Positions 19,101 through 28,999 of a stretch of DNA of 64,000 bases are shown here, in pieces. Position 1 is the first letter of the stretch. Each line of letters begins with the position of its first letter. Made by a program: the position numbers and the translations under genes. Under the pieces are notes generated by a model. The model saw nothing but the letters and a program-made list of their open reading frames with translations. It ran no database searches and was not told the origin of the DNA. Origin of the DNA: Bacteroidota bacterium (GTDB lineage: Bacteria > Bacteroidota > Bacteroidia > UBA4408); the NCBI GenBank assembly GCA_016721765.1, contig JADKHO010000001.1, forward strand, positions 1,042,001-1,106,000, given 5' to 3'.

Positions 19101-22100
19101 ACGGGATTAAATAGCGGTATTTTTGCTGCGGCTCCTTCTAGCGTTGCATTAACAAGTGCTGCTTTTCCTTTAACAGGAACAATTAATAGCTATACATTAA
19201 TTCCTTCCGGTTTAAGCGGTACGGTTACTATTGGCGCTGCCGGAACTTACACAAGTTTGACAGGTGCCGGCGGTTTGTTTAGTGCAATTAATACCAGTGG
19301 TTTATCTGGAAATTTAATTGCAAACATTATAGACTTAAGTGTTACTGAAACAGGTGCTAATGCATTGAATCAAGCTCTAAATTTAGGTTGTAGCCCATCA
19401 AATTATACAGTAACAATTAAGCCAAATGCCTCAGGAACAGTGCTAACTGGATCAGTTGCAACCGGAGCCATCATTAAATTAAATGGAGCTGATTATGTAA
19501 CAATTGACGGAAGTACAAGTGGCGGTTCAGATAGAAGTTTATCTATTATAAACACGACAACTACAACTTCCGGAAATGCTGTTGTGTGGTTGGCATCACC
19601 TGCTTCTGGCAATGGAGCAACCAACAACACAATTAAGAATTGCATAATTGAAGGAAATGCCGCTACAACAACTTTTACCGGTATTCATATTGGTGGTAAT
19701 ACAACGATTGGTTTAACGTCTGCGGGTACTGAACGAAACAATACCAATACAGTGAATAATTGTTTGTTCCGTAAAGCTCAATACGGTATTACAACTTTTG
19801 GCTATTTGGCTGGAAGTGGTGACCAAAATTTGGTTATTACAAATAACAATTTTGGAACTGCTGTTGCTGGTGAAGGATTTAGCATTGAGGCTTTGCACTC
19901 TGACCGATCAGAAACAATGCTTGTAAATGGTAACGAATTTCAAAACATTTTTGGAACTGGTTCACCTGCAGGCGTTCGTTTACTAGACTTTAAATCAGGA
20001 GTTTTTACCAAAAACAAAATCCACGATGTATTATACACAGGGGCTTCAACTAATAAGTATTACGGACTAATTGTTAGCAGTTCATCTTTTACCACTGTGG
20101 GTAACCCTTCATTGGCATTGATTGCAAATAATTTTGTTTATGCTATTAACGGAAACGGAACTAGCGGTGTTTGGAATTCAACCGGTATATTAGCTAGTGT
20201 TGGTTATGGCGATAGATATTATCACAATACCATTGACATGTCGGGCCAATTGAATAACTCAGCTTCAGGATTGTCCGCTGCATTTGCAAATGGGGATGGA
20301 AATATTGGAGGGTTTTGTAACAATATTGATGTAAGAAATAATATTTTTAACCTAACCGGATCATCCCTTGGTGGGAATGTTTGGGCGTATACAACCCAAG
20401 CAACCAACTTCACAGGTGCAACAGTAAATTATAACTTACTCAATTGTGCAGGAACAGGTGCAACCAATAATACAGGTCGTTTTAATGGGGTTAGTTATGC
20501 AACTTTAGCGTTGTGGCAGGCCGGTTCAGGTGTGGATGCAAACTCAACTAACATCGTACCCGTATTTACTTCTGCTACTGATTTACACTTAGTTGGGGTA
20601 AATAATATTACATTAAGTTCACTTGGAACAAATTTATCAGCAACTGTAACTGATGATATTGACGGTGAATCACGACCAGCTGCGCCGGAAATGGGAGCGG
20701 ATGAATTTATTTTGGTGACCTGCTCTACACCGGTTGGGGGAACAATTACCCCGGGAACTGCTAGTGCATGTAACAACGGAACCTATACTATGTCTTCCGT
20801 TGGAAGTACTACAGGCTTGGGTATCTCTAATCAGTGGGAAATTTCTGCAGTGGGTGGCGGTGTTGGTTTTGCAAGTGTTAGTGGTGGCACAGGTGCTACA
20901 ACAGTTGCTTACACAACTGGTACCTTAACTACTGGAATGTATTATTACCGTTTAGCTGTTACTTGTTCGTTTACTGCAACAACAGTATATTCTAACGAAT
21001 TAACCTTAACGGTAAATCCACAACCTTCAGTTTCTGTTACACCAACTACAGGATCAATTTGTAATCCGGGTGGAACTCCAATTGCGTTGGGTGCTTCGGG
21101 GGCGGTAACTTATTCATGGGCTCCGGCATCTGGCTTATCTGCAACAACAGGTACAAATGTATCTGCCAATCCAAGCTCAAACACAACTTATACTGTAACC
21201 GGAACAGATGCTAATAACTGTACGAATACTGCTACAGCTGCAATTACATCTGGATTAATACCAACTGCAGTAACTATTACCCCTCCTGCACCATCCTTGT
21301 GTTCAAGTGGACCAATTTTGTTAACAGCTTCTGGTGGTACTGTAGGTGGCAGTGGAACTGCGACAATTGGAGCAGGGGTTAGTGTAACGGGCGCAACAGC
21401 GCAACCAACAGCTTTTTGTAATAGATGGCCGTCTTATCGTATGCAAACAATATTTACCGCTGCAGAATTAAGTGGTCAAGGAATAACTGCTGGAAGTAAC
21501 CTTACTTCAATGGCTTTTGATATTACTACATTGGGTAGTGCAGCAAGCAATGATATGATTGTGAAAATTGGGCATACTTCATTATCTGCTTTAACAGCAT
21601 TTGAGGATTCAACAGTTGGATTTACAACAGTATTCCCAACTCAAAACTATACTCATTCTGCAACAGGTCTTCAAACAATACCATTCTCAACCAATTTTAC
21701 TTGGAACGGTACATCAAATATTATTGTTCAAGTAACCCAGAACGGTGCCGATTTATCTAATAATTCAACCACCCGGTTTACAACTACAGCTGGAAATACA
21801 GTGGCCCATTCCGATTTCAATGGTAAGGGAGCTTCTGCCACCCTAAGTACTACCCGATTAAACGTAGTATTTGGATATAATTCATTAGCAAACCCAACAT
21901 GGAGTTGGGCTCCGGGTGCAACATTAGATGTTACTAATACTGCTGCAGTTACGGCTACACCAACTATTACAACAACTTATACTGCTACAGCAACCGTAAA
22001 TGGATGCAGTAATTCCAATACTGTAACCGTAACAATTGGTAATCCATTGGTGGCATTACCTGCAACAACAAGTGCCACACGTTGTGCTGGTACTAATTTT

Positions 22101-25100
22101 ACAGTAACAGCTAACTCAACAGGAGGAGGCGCACCTTTTAATTATGCATGGTCTGATGGTGTTGGAGGCATTTACCCTAACGCAGCGACAATTACAGCAA
22201 ATTTAGCTAATGGTACTTATGCTTTTAGCTGCACCATTACCGATGGTTGTGGTGGAAATGTTGTTTCTTCTGCTTCAGTTGTTGTTAATGCATTACCAAC
22301 TGTAGGTGTTACTCCGGGAACAGCAACCTACTGTACACCGGGTAGTCCGGTTGCATTAGCAGCAAGTGGTGCATCAACCTATGCATGGGGACCAGCATCT
22401 GGATTAAGTGCTACTACAGGTAGTTCTGTAACAGCAAGTCCGTCAAGTGCTACTACTTATACAGTAACAGGAACCGATGGTAACGGTTGTGTTAATACAG
22501 CAACTGCAGTTATTAGCACAGGTGTTGCACCTACAATTGGCACACCTACAGCTACTCCACCTGCAATATGCTTTGGAGGGAATTCACAACTTAATGTTAC
22601 GGCATCTTTACCTGTAACGCCTGCAAGCTATACTTTCGCAGCTTCAACAGGAACCTACACGGCTTTGGTTGGTGGAACAAACAGCACAGCAACAGGTGAT
22701 GATGGTACACAAGCAGCCATTAGCATTGGGTTTAACTTTGTATACGCTGGAACAACATTTACACAATTCGGTATCTCTACCAATGGTGTAGTGCAATTGG
22801 GTGCTACCGTTGCCGGTTCCTTGTGGACAAACTCACTTGCAACAGTTGCTTCTAATATTTTGGCTCCAATGTGGGATGACAACAACAGAAGCACCGGAAC
22901 AATATCTTACTTAACAACTGGTTCAGTTGGAAGCAGAGTATTGACGGTTGATTTTAATAACGTTTCAATTGGAGATGACGGAACCGGATTCGGTTCAACC
23001 TTAAATCCTGTTTCTCAATACCAAGTGCAATTGTTTGAAGGAACAAATGAAATTAAGTTTATATATGGTAACCTTGTTCCTAACAGTATCACAGCTTCAA
23101 TTGGTATTAATGGAGCGGTTGGTCAGTTTATTAGTGTAACACCAGCAGTTACTCCAACAACTTCAACTGTAACTGCAAATAATGGTATCAATACAGCAAC
23201 GGATTTACCAAGTGGAACAGTTTACACGTTTACTCCTCCCGTTGCAGCTGTTACTTATAGCTGGTCACCGGCTACTTTTTTATCAGCTACCAATATTGCC
23301 AATCCAATGGCAGTAGGCGTAACCGCAACAACAACCTATACGGTTGATGTTGCAGCTTCTGGTTGTATATCGCAAGGAACAGTAACTGTTACAACAGGCT
23401 CAGCAGTTGTTGTTGCACCTACTGCAACTCCTCCTGCACCGCCGGCATCAGTTTCCAACTATGCATTCAGTTCTGGAACAGGAGCTTCATTATTATCAAT
23501 AAGTTCACCTACTGTGTTAACGACTGTAACAGCTGGTAGTTTAGATGATGGTTCAAATCCTATTACACCATCACCGGCATTTAGTTTCCCTTATGCCGGA
23601 GCATCCTATGTAGATTTTTCTGCGAATACAAATGGATGGTTAAAACTTGGAAGTGCAACACCTCCTTCTAACATTCCTTCTTCATTAACTTCAATTGCAA
23701 CAAATGGTATTTATGCTTTTGGTAGAGATGCAAATATGAATGTTTCAGATGGTGGAAATTTAACACATGGTGCTGCAACAGGTGGAAAATATGTATTTCA
23801 ATTTACAAATAATTCAGGTGGATCTGGTGGTGGAACAAGTTCTTCTGCTTACATAACCATGCAAATTGTATTGTGGGGTAATGCAAGTTCTAGCCCTGGT
23901 AAAATTGAAATAATTTACGGTTCAAGTATTGGTTCTACTGCCTCTAACGGTACCATTGGCATTTCAACCGGCAGCACTTTCTTTAATGCTGTTACTGGAA
24001 ATAACTCTGTAACCACTACCGCTGCTGCTTACCCAGCATCCGGTACTGTTTATACATTTACACCGCCATCTATAACTCCGTGTCCAAATACAACTTGGCA
24101 ATTAGCGGCCAATGCAAGTGGAGGAGGAGCACCATATGTTTATTCATGGGTTCCAACGGCAGGTATTAGTGATCCAGCTGCTGCAAATCCAACCTTGGTG
24201 CCTACAGCAACCACAACATATACCGTATATGTGACAGATGCTTGTTTAGCTTCAACATCTCAAACAGTAACAGTTACCGTTCAAAGTGTGCCGGTTGCAG
24301 TTACTCCGGTAACAACTTCACAATGTGGTAGTGCACCAATTACACTTACAGCGAGTGGGGCTACAACCTATACATGGTCTCCAACAACTGATTTAAGTGC
24401 TGCTTCAGGCACAAGTGTTGTTGCAACACCAACCGGTTTAACCAATTATGTTAGGGTTTATACAGTTACCGGAACATTGGGAACTTGTACAAACACTGCT
24501 ACAGCTACGGTTAACTACACAGCTCCAGCTCCAATTTCAATAATCAATAGCAATCCAAATATCTGCGGAACCGGCGGAGGTGTTTCTACCTTAACAGTGG
24601 TAGATGCCGGACCTTCTTATACTAGCTATACTTGGACACAATCATTACCGGGAACCTTAAGTTCTACCACAGGAAGCCCTGTTACTGCAACAATCACAGA
24701 AACAACCGGCTACACTGTTACAGCAACAGATGGAGTTTGTACAACAACTGCATCAACAGCAGTTAGTCAATTTGATTTCCCAGTTGTTACTCCAACTGCC
24801 GATGCTTCTGTAATTTGCCCAGGAACACAAACAACGCTGAATTCAAATGTAAGCTCGCTTAGTTTTTCAGCATCTTGCAAGACTCCGATTCCTCCGTCAC
24901 TTACAACTTTAACAAGCCCGGTTACCTTATGTGCCGGAGGTTCAAGTGTTGTTGCTTTAAACGGTGGAAGTTTGGATGATGGATTCTGGAATGCTATTCC
25001 TATCGGATTTACATTTAGTTATTTTGGTGTAGATTATACTACACTGAATATCGGTACAAATGGTACAGTCGTTTTTGGTGCCAGTGGATCCACACAATTT

Positions 25101-28100
25101 AATTTCACAGGTGGATTCCCAAATCTTTCTAATCCTGCAAATACAATTGCAGTTTGTGCACGCGACTTACAATTAGGAGCTACAGGAGGTAGCTTTGGTT
25201 TCGGAACAGGTACCATCAAGTATTCAACCGAAGGTGTGTCACCTAACAGAAAATTCATTGTACAATACATTGGTTGCACTACTTGGTATTCTACCAATGC
25301 AACAGATGGGTACAATACAGTAGAAGCTGTTTTTTCTGAAACAATCGGTGAAGTGGCTATTCACGTAATTAATTCTTCAAATCCTACTGCAACCACTGGT
25401 ACATTCATCAACGATACCCGAAATAAATTTATTGGTTTGCAAGATGGTACACAAACTATTGGTGCTACTGCTCCAAATTGTATATCACCAGCACCCAATT
25501 ATTGGAATGGTGTAGCGGATGAGATTTTAACGCCACAGGCATGGAAATTTGAACCACCACACACCTATACTTTCTTGTGGGGTCCTGCTGGAGAAATCAG
25601 TGGGTCTACAACCGGCTCAACTGCAATTGCTGCACCTACAGTACCAGGTGGTAATATCGTTAACTATACTTTAGTAGTTACAGATAATATTACAACTTGC
25701 TCCAACAGTGCAAGTCCGGCTATTGTTGCTGTAGACGTAACTGCTGCAACTCCTATTGCTGATTTCGATGTTGATTTAACTAACGGAACATCTGGAGGAG
25801 TTTCTACGACTCACGTATTTACGAATAGTACTACTTTGTTGGCGTCTAATACCTATGCTTGGTCATTCAGCCCAGCTACAGTTACTTATGTTGGCGGAAC
25901 CACAGCTAGTTCTATAAACCCACAAGTTCAGTTTACTGCCCCTGGTCAGTACTCTGTAACACTTGTAGCAACAGGCTGTAATGGTACTGATACTAAAGTA
26001 TTGACAGATTATATTACTATTACTGCTCAATATTGTGTACCTGTTCAATCTGGAGGTTCTTGTATTACTAATGTTACTATAGGAAGTATAAACAACTCAA
26101 CTCCTGTTGGATGTGTTACTCCATTCTATTCTGCAGAGGCTGCAACTACTGATATTGCAATTGGCTATGACTACCCTATTTCGGTAACGTTAGGAGCAGC
26201 TGGTATTGTTTCAGCATGGATTGATTTTGACCACAACGGAGGCTTTGAAGCTACTGAATGGGTGCAACTTTATACAAGCGCCTCTACAGGTACTGTTACC
26301 TTCTCAATTCCAATTACAGCTACTGCGGGTATGACAAAAATGCGCATTCGCTCTAGAGCAACTGGTAGCCCGAATGGTGCAACCGATGCATGTTCAGTAT
26401 TTGGTTCTGGAGAGACAGAAGATTACGATGTTAATCTAGTTGCTGTTGTTACTCCTCCAAACTGTGTTGTATCGGCAACAATAAATGCTGCTTGTATTAC
26501 GCAAACATCTATGAGCTGGACTGCTGCAACTGGTTATCCTAAAGGATACAAATTAAGCGTTTACGACAATTTACTAAACTATATTGAGTTTGAGACTAAT
26601 GTATTCAATGTGTTAAACTACACAATTGCAACTCCATTGTTACCTGCAACTGTTTACAATTATGAAATCATTGCTTACAATGATAATGGTAATGCAACAG
26701 GTTGTACTACAGGTACCTTTACTTCCGGTCCTTCTCAGGCAGTTACTCCATCTGTAGCGCTTGCAGCGCCTCCAACTCCAGCAGTTAATTACAACTTAGG
26801 TGCTGAAGGAGTTACAGTTCCTGCATTGCCATGCGGAGTTACCGTAGAGAATGCCGATCAACTTGGTACTAGTGCATGGTACACATCAACCATTGCACCG
26901 CACAGTGGGACCAAGCACATGCGTATTGATAAAAATCCAGATAACGTAACACCTTTGGATGACTATTTCTTTACCGTGCCAATCAATGTATCAGCTGGAA
27001 AAGTATACCGAATTACATGGTGGGATAGAGCGTCTTCAGCGAGCTTTACTGAAAACTATGAGGTACGTATGGCAACCTTGCCTGATGCTTCTACCATGTT
27101 AGGCTCAACTCCTGATTTGTTCTCAACAAGTAGTACAACTTATGCTCAAAAACAAGGTACCGATTACCTAGTTCCGGTTGGTGGTAGCGGAGTAGTATAT
27201 TTCGGATTCCGCGCAACAAGTGGAGCTAACAAAGGAAGTATCTATATTGATGATATCGTTGTGAGCGAAGTTCCGGTTCCGCAAATTAATCCTGTATACT
27301 GTACAACTATTCCTAGTATGTATGATCAGATTTTTGTAACCCCAATTCCGGGAGCTACGAACTACCGTTTCAAAATTGTTGGAACAGGTGGTCAGGCAGG
27401 ATACAATTTCGAACACTATCGTAACAACTCTAACCCTGATTATCGTTTGAAATGGGCTCCGGGTGTGATTTATGGTTACATGTACAATGTTCAGGTTGCA
27501 TCATTCAAAAGTGGAGTATGGAGTCCTTATGGACCGTCTTGCCCTGTTACATTAGGTGCATTCCCAGCTATTAAGTTGCGTAACAATCCTGCAACAGTTG
27601 CTGGTCCTTGCGACTATGTGATCTCGGACTTAAACGACCGTATCTTGACCGATTCATTATCAGGAGCGAACGATTACATGTACAAAATTGTGGAAGATGT
27701 ACCGGGTGGCGCTTATGATTATGACCATACTTGGCAACGTCAAAGTGGTAACCTTGACTTCCGTTTAGTTTGGGCTTACCAATCTTCTCCGCTAATTGAT
27801 CGTGTTCGATTCGGTTATAGCTACGATGTTCAAACACGTGCTTTAGTTGGTAAAACCGGAGTTGCTTTTGGTAGCCGTCCGGGTGAATGGGGTCCTTATG
27901 GAGTAACTTGTAAGTTAGATTTATCGGCAACTTCTCCAACAACCTCCTTAACCAACTGTAGCATTACTTTAAGCTCACTGAACGATCAAATTTTTACCAC
28001 TCCGATTACGGGTGCTACAAATTATGAGTACGAGTTTACTGCTCCTGGATACACTGCTGTTGTTTACCGCGGAAGTGGTAATACCGACTACCGATTGATT

Positions 28101-28862
28101 TGGATTCCAACAAGTCCGTCTGTTCCGGGAGGTGCGCGTTATGCAACAACTTACACTGTGCGCGTGAAAGCCTATGTGGGTGGAGTTTGGTTAAGCTATG
28201 GTTCACCTTGTACTGTAACTACTCCGGCAGCGCCAACAACAACTATCTCAACTGTTGGTTTCTGCGGATCAACACTTTCTCCGGGTCAGTTTAGCAGTTT
28301 TATAAATTGCACAGCAGTACCGGGAGCGAGCATGTATTCTTTCCGTATTACCAATGTAGGTGGCGTAGCTTACTCAAAAGTAATATACAACTACAATGCT
28401 AACACCAGCTTTAGTTTATCACGTACGTTGGTTTGCTGCGGTCAACAAAACTTGTTACCAAATGCAACCTACACCATTGAAGTGGCATACTACGCAGGTG
28501 TTTGGAGCGCTTATGGACCAACTTGTACTTTCACAACAGGAGCAACAGTACCTCGTTACTCACCATTTGCTAGCGAAGGTGTAGAAGCAGCTGAAGGAGC
28601 ACTTAACTTAAGTGTGTATCCAAATCCTGCAACTATAAATGAGCAGTATTCATTAGAGTTACAAGGTATCACAGCTGCAAACGAAAAAGTACAGGTAGCT
28701 ATTTACAACATGATTGGCGACAGAGTTTACAGAGCTGACGTAATCACCAAAGAGGAAGCAACGTTAACCATTAAACCTGAAATGCAATTGGCAGCAGGAG
28801 TTTACATGGCCGAAGCACAACTCAATGGAAATGTTTACCGTGTTAAATTTGTGGTGAAATAA
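16173..28862 (+). CDS. Giant (4229-residue) multidomain secreted protein with type A T9SS sorting domain
   Basis: After a signal peptide (to about 33) come two parallel beta-helix-like stretches (about 40-860 and 1010-1500; N-N-N-T-I and N-I-x-N-N turns). The second ends in P-E-M-G-A-D-E-F, a common end of such helices. Next are Ig-like segments with near-copies of S-G-L-S-A-T-T-G (around 1650 and 2075) and three related beta-rich domains (about 2150-2350, 2430-2630, 2920-3130; N-G-V/W/T turns). A GEVED-type domain (about 3325-3425; G-E-T-E-D-Y), a choice-of-anchor-J-like domain (about 3545-3700), four C-terminal repeats ending in W-x-x-Y-G-x-x-C, and a type A sorting domain (about 4143-4229; Y-P-N-P-A) follow. 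It is probably a surface or released protein. No catalytic domain was recognised, so its role is unknown. Confidence 0.85.
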   Translation: MNNHYKSVRASVTRWLMSLAVLTVLWTTNAYALIPVTVSGTAVTSPALSGSYTDLATALSAVNAINSYSTPGTIILTCTGGNSETAPATGFFIGSASLNPLLSATNTITLVASGGAVTINAGVGTVTPTSATPDGMFSLRGADFVTIDGLTFTDGNAANPATMEFGIALFKGGAADGCNNNTIQNCTINMQRINNATGTSPMVEGAVGILVINSTATAATTVLTPTNGGTLANNGTNSGNKFYTNTINSGNYGIALSGFAASAGTGPAPNAATFLGDLGNDLGGTALGTGNTILNFGGGAAANPSAGIRANQQWSINIRFNTVNNNNGSGVNHATTFRGIYTQAGASGNATISDNIVTLQSGATTSAMNALENAIGSTAAANTININNNTIRLAYTTATSGVMSAITNSSTAATVNINNNNIQGVPATNYPSTGTIAVIVGGSPGGPLNITNNTVSNFTMTGASGTLRAITASTPTGLYTVTGNTVENLSYTLAASTGSITGIYNLASATLQNVNSNIIRNFSTPTTGTLNGIQNNTVGGTFQCKNNQIYNFSTTAGGAGGFSANGITWSNATCDLSNNIIYSINSTGTTGGTGGTINGITHSGAATVSGNAIYNLSSNSTNAVITGLTVAATGTNNIRNNIIGDLRAPFSTGNIAISGILVSSGTTNNIYHNTVNLAATTSSATTFGSSAIYFSSSSPVNNLKNNIFVNTSNPGPTGGFTAAIRYTIAPTTTNFPIANNNNFYYAGAAAANRVIYCEGSSAAPTNGQQTIANYKTYISTTLPAAGREGSSVSEVPNWASTTGSNPITNFLQYNTGVATQAEQGGALGTGITTDYTGTTVRCPGGGCPGTTATPDMGAWELNGLLADFSAPVITYTTLANTDCFTDRTLSATISDASLVNTTLGTKPRLYYKKSTNANTYVDNTNGTDGWKYVEATNASSPFSFTTNYSLLFGGSPILTDVIQYFVVAQDLAGTPNTGLNSGIFAAAPSSVALTSAAFPLTGTINSYTLIPSGLSGTVTIGAAGTYTSLTGAGGLFSAINTSGLSGNLIANIIDLSVTETGANALNQALNLGCSPSNYTVTIKPNASGTVLTGSVATGAIIKLNGADYVTIDGSTSGGSDRSLSIINTTTTTSGNAVVWLASPASGNGATNNTIKNCIIEGNAATTTFTGIHIGGNTTIGLTSAGTERNNTNTVNNCLFRKAQYGITTFGYLAGSGDQNLVITNNNFGTAVAGEGFSIEALHSDRSETMLVNGNEFQNIFGTGSPAGVRLLDFKSGVFTKNKIHDVLYTGASTNKYYGLIVSSSSFTTVGNPSLALIANNFVYAINGNGTSGVWNSTGILASVGYGDRYYHNTIDMSGQLNNSASGLSAAFANGDGNIGGFCNNIDVRNNIFNLTGSSLGGNVWAYTTQATNFTGATVNYNLLNCAGTGATNNTGRFNGVSYATLALWQAGSGVDANSTNIVPVFTSATDLHLVGVNNITLSSLGTNLSATVTDDIDGESRPAAPEMGADEFILVTCSTPVGGTITPGTASACNNGTYTMSSVGSTTGLGISNQWEISAVGGGVGFASVSGGTGATTVAYTTGTLTTGMYYYRLAVTCSFTATTVYSNELTLTVNPQPSVSVTPTTGSICNPGGTPIALGASGAVTYSWAPASGLSATTGTNVSANPSSNTTYTVTGTDANNCTNTATAAITSGLIPTAVTITPPAPSLCSSGPILLTASGGTVGGSGTATIGAGVSVTGATAQPTAFCNRWPSYRMQTIFTAAELSGQGITAGSNLTSMAFDITTLGSAASNDMIVKIGHTSLSALTAFEDSTVGFTTVFPTQNYTHSATGLQTIPFSTNFTWNGTSNIIVQVTQNGADLSNNSTTRFTTTAGNTVAHSDFNGKGASATLSTTRLNVVFGYNSLANPTWSWAPGATLDVTNTAAVTATPTITTTYTATATVNGCSNSNTVTVTIGNPLVALPATTSATRCAGTNFTVTANSTGGGAPFNYAWSDGVGGIYPNAATITANLANGTYAFSCTITDGCGGNVVSSASVVVNALPTVGVTPGTATYCTPGSPVALAASGASTYAWGPASGLSATTGSSVTASPSSATTYTVTGTDGNGCVNTATAVISTGVAPTIGTPTATPPAICFGGNSQLNVTASLPVTPASYTFAASTGTYTALVGGTNSTATGDDGTQAAISIGFNFVYAGTTFTQFGISTNGVVQLGATVAGSLWTNSLATVASNILAPMWDDNNRSTGTISYLTTGSVGSRVLTVDFNNVSIGDDGTGFGSTLNPVSQYQVQLFEGTNEIKFIYGNLVPNSITASIGINGAVGQFISVTPAVTPTTSTVTANNGINTATDLPSGTVYTFTPPVAAVTYSWSPATFLSATNIANPMAVGVTATTTYTVDVAASGCISQGTVTVTTGSAVVVAPTATPPAPPASVSNYAFSSGTGASLLSISSPTVLTTVTAGSLDDGSNPITPSPAFSFPYAGASYVDFSANTNGWLKLGSATPPSNIPSSLTSIATNGIYAFGRDANMNVSDGGNLTHGAATGGKYVFQFTNNSGGSGGGTSSSAYITMQIVLWGNASSSPGKIEIIYGSSIGSTASNGTIGISTGSTFFNAVTGNNSVTTTAAAYPASGTVYTFTPPSITPCPNTTWQLAANASGGGAPYVYSWVPTAGISDPAAANPTLVPTATTTYTVYVTDACLASTSQTVTVTVQSVPVAVTPVTTSQCGSAPITLTASGATTYTWSPTTDLSAASGTSVVATPTGLTNYVRVYTVTGTLGTCTNTATATVNYTAPAPISIINSNPNICGTGGGVSTLTVVDAGPSYTSYTWTQSLPGTLSSTTGSPVTATITETTGYTVTATDGVCTTTASTAVSQFDFPVVTPTADASVICPGTQTTLNSNVSSLSFSASCKTPIPPSLTTLTSPVTLCAGGSSVVALNGGSLDDGFWNAIPIGFTFSYFGVDYTTLNIGTNGTVVFGASGSTQFNFTGGFPNLSNPANTIAVCARDLQLGATGGSFGFGTGTIKYSTEGVSPNRKFIVQYIGCTTWYSTNATDGYNTVEAVFSETIGEVAIHVINSSNPTATTGTFINDTRNKFIGLQDGTQTIGATAPNCISPAPNYWNGVADEILTPQAWKFEPPHTYTFLWGPAGEISGSTTGSTAIAAPTVPGGNIVNYTLVVTDNITTCSNSASPAIVAVDVTAATPIADFDVDLTNGTSGGVSTTHVFTNSTTLLASNTYAWSFSPATVTYVGGTTASSINPQVQFTAPGQYSVTLVATGCNGTDTKVLTDYITITAQYCVPVQSGGSCITNVTIGSINNSTPVGCVTPFYSAEAATTDIAIGYDYPISVTLGAAGIVSAWIDFDHNGGFEATEWVQLYTSASTGTVTFSIPITATAGMTKMRIRSRATGSPNGATDACSVFGSGETEDYDVNLVAVVTPPNCVVSATINAACITQTSMSWTAATGYPKGYKLSVYDNLLNYIEFETNVFNVLNYTIATPLLPATVYNYEIIAYNDNGNATGCTTGTFTSGPSQAVTPSVALAAPPTPAVNYNLGAEGVTVPALPCGVTVENADQLGTSAWYTSTIAPHSGTKHMRIDKNPDNVTPLDDYFFTVPINVSAGKVYRITWWDRASSASFTENYEVRMATLPDASTMLGSTPDLFSTSSTTYAQKQGTDYLVPVGGSGVVYFGFRATSGANKGSIYIDDIVVSEVPVPQINPVYCTTIPSMYDQIFVTPIPGATNYRFKIVGTGGQAGYNFEHYRNNSNPDYRLKWAPGVIYGYMYNVQVASFKSGVWSPYGPSCPVTLGAFPAIKLRNNPATVAGPCDYVISDLNDRILTDSLSGANDYMYKIVEDVPGGAYDYDHTWQRQSGNLDFRLVWAYQSSPLIDRVRFGYSYDVQTRALVGKTGVAFGSRPGEWGPYGVTCKLDLSATSPTTSLTNCSITLSSLNDQIFTTPITGATNYEYEFTAPGYTAVVYRGSGNTDYRLIWIPTSPSVPGGARYATTYTVRVKAYVGGVWLSYGSPCTVTTPAAPTTTISTVGFCGSTLSPGQFSSFINCTAVPGASMYSFRITNVGGVAYSKVIYNYNANTSFSLSRTLVCCGQQNLLPNATYTIEVAYYAGVWSAYGPTCTFTTGATVPRYSPFASEGVEAAEGALNLSVYPNPATINEQYSLELQGITAANEKVQVAIYNMIGDRVYRADVITKEEATLTIKPEMQLAAGVYMAEAQLNGNVYRVKFVVK
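27298..28530 (+). repeat. Four C-terminal protein repeats (W-x-x-Y-G-x-x-C units)
   Basis: Within the giant cargo gene, four units of about 100 residues each begin with Cys and a loop of the form L-N-D-Q-I-F. They pass through P-G-A-x-x-Y-x-F-x-I and D-Y-R-L-x-W, and close with G-V-W-S-P-Y-G-P-S-C or a variant. The fourth unit is the most diverged (F-S-L-S-R instead of D-Y-R-L). They directly precede the sorting domain. Confidence 0.75.
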
Positions 28863-28881
28863 TTGAACCACTGAATACCAT

Positions 28882-28915
28882 AAAGGGGCTGTTTCATTTT
28901 TGAAACAGCCCCTTT
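28882..28915. terminator. Rho-independent terminator, 15-bp stem
   Basis: AAAGGGGCTGTTTCA (28882-28896) pairs perfectly with 28901-28915 around a TTTT loop. T-rich sequence follows. It ends the giant cargo transcript. Its core GGGCTGTTT recurs in the terminator at 32325-32360. Confidence 0.9.
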
Positions 28916-28950
28916 TGTTTTTGACACCAATGACTTGCTAAGAAAAATAG

Positions 28951-28979
28951 TTGCTGAATCAAAAATGATTGTACTTTTA
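28951..28979 (+). promoter_or_regulatory. Putative promoter of the TPR gene
   Basis: TTG at 28951-28953, 18 bases, then TACTTTTA at 28972-28979 (one mismatch from TAnnTTTG). The box covers the in-frame ATG at 28979, so translation should start at the next ATG (29000). Confidence 0.5.
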
Positions 28980-28999
28980 TGCTACAAAAAATAAGCCTT

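Noticed and set aside
27571..27942. 123-codon minus-strand ORF inside the giant cargo gene
   Set aside because: The plus frame holds clear repeated domains with conserved cysteines. The minus frame is a codon-bias shadow.
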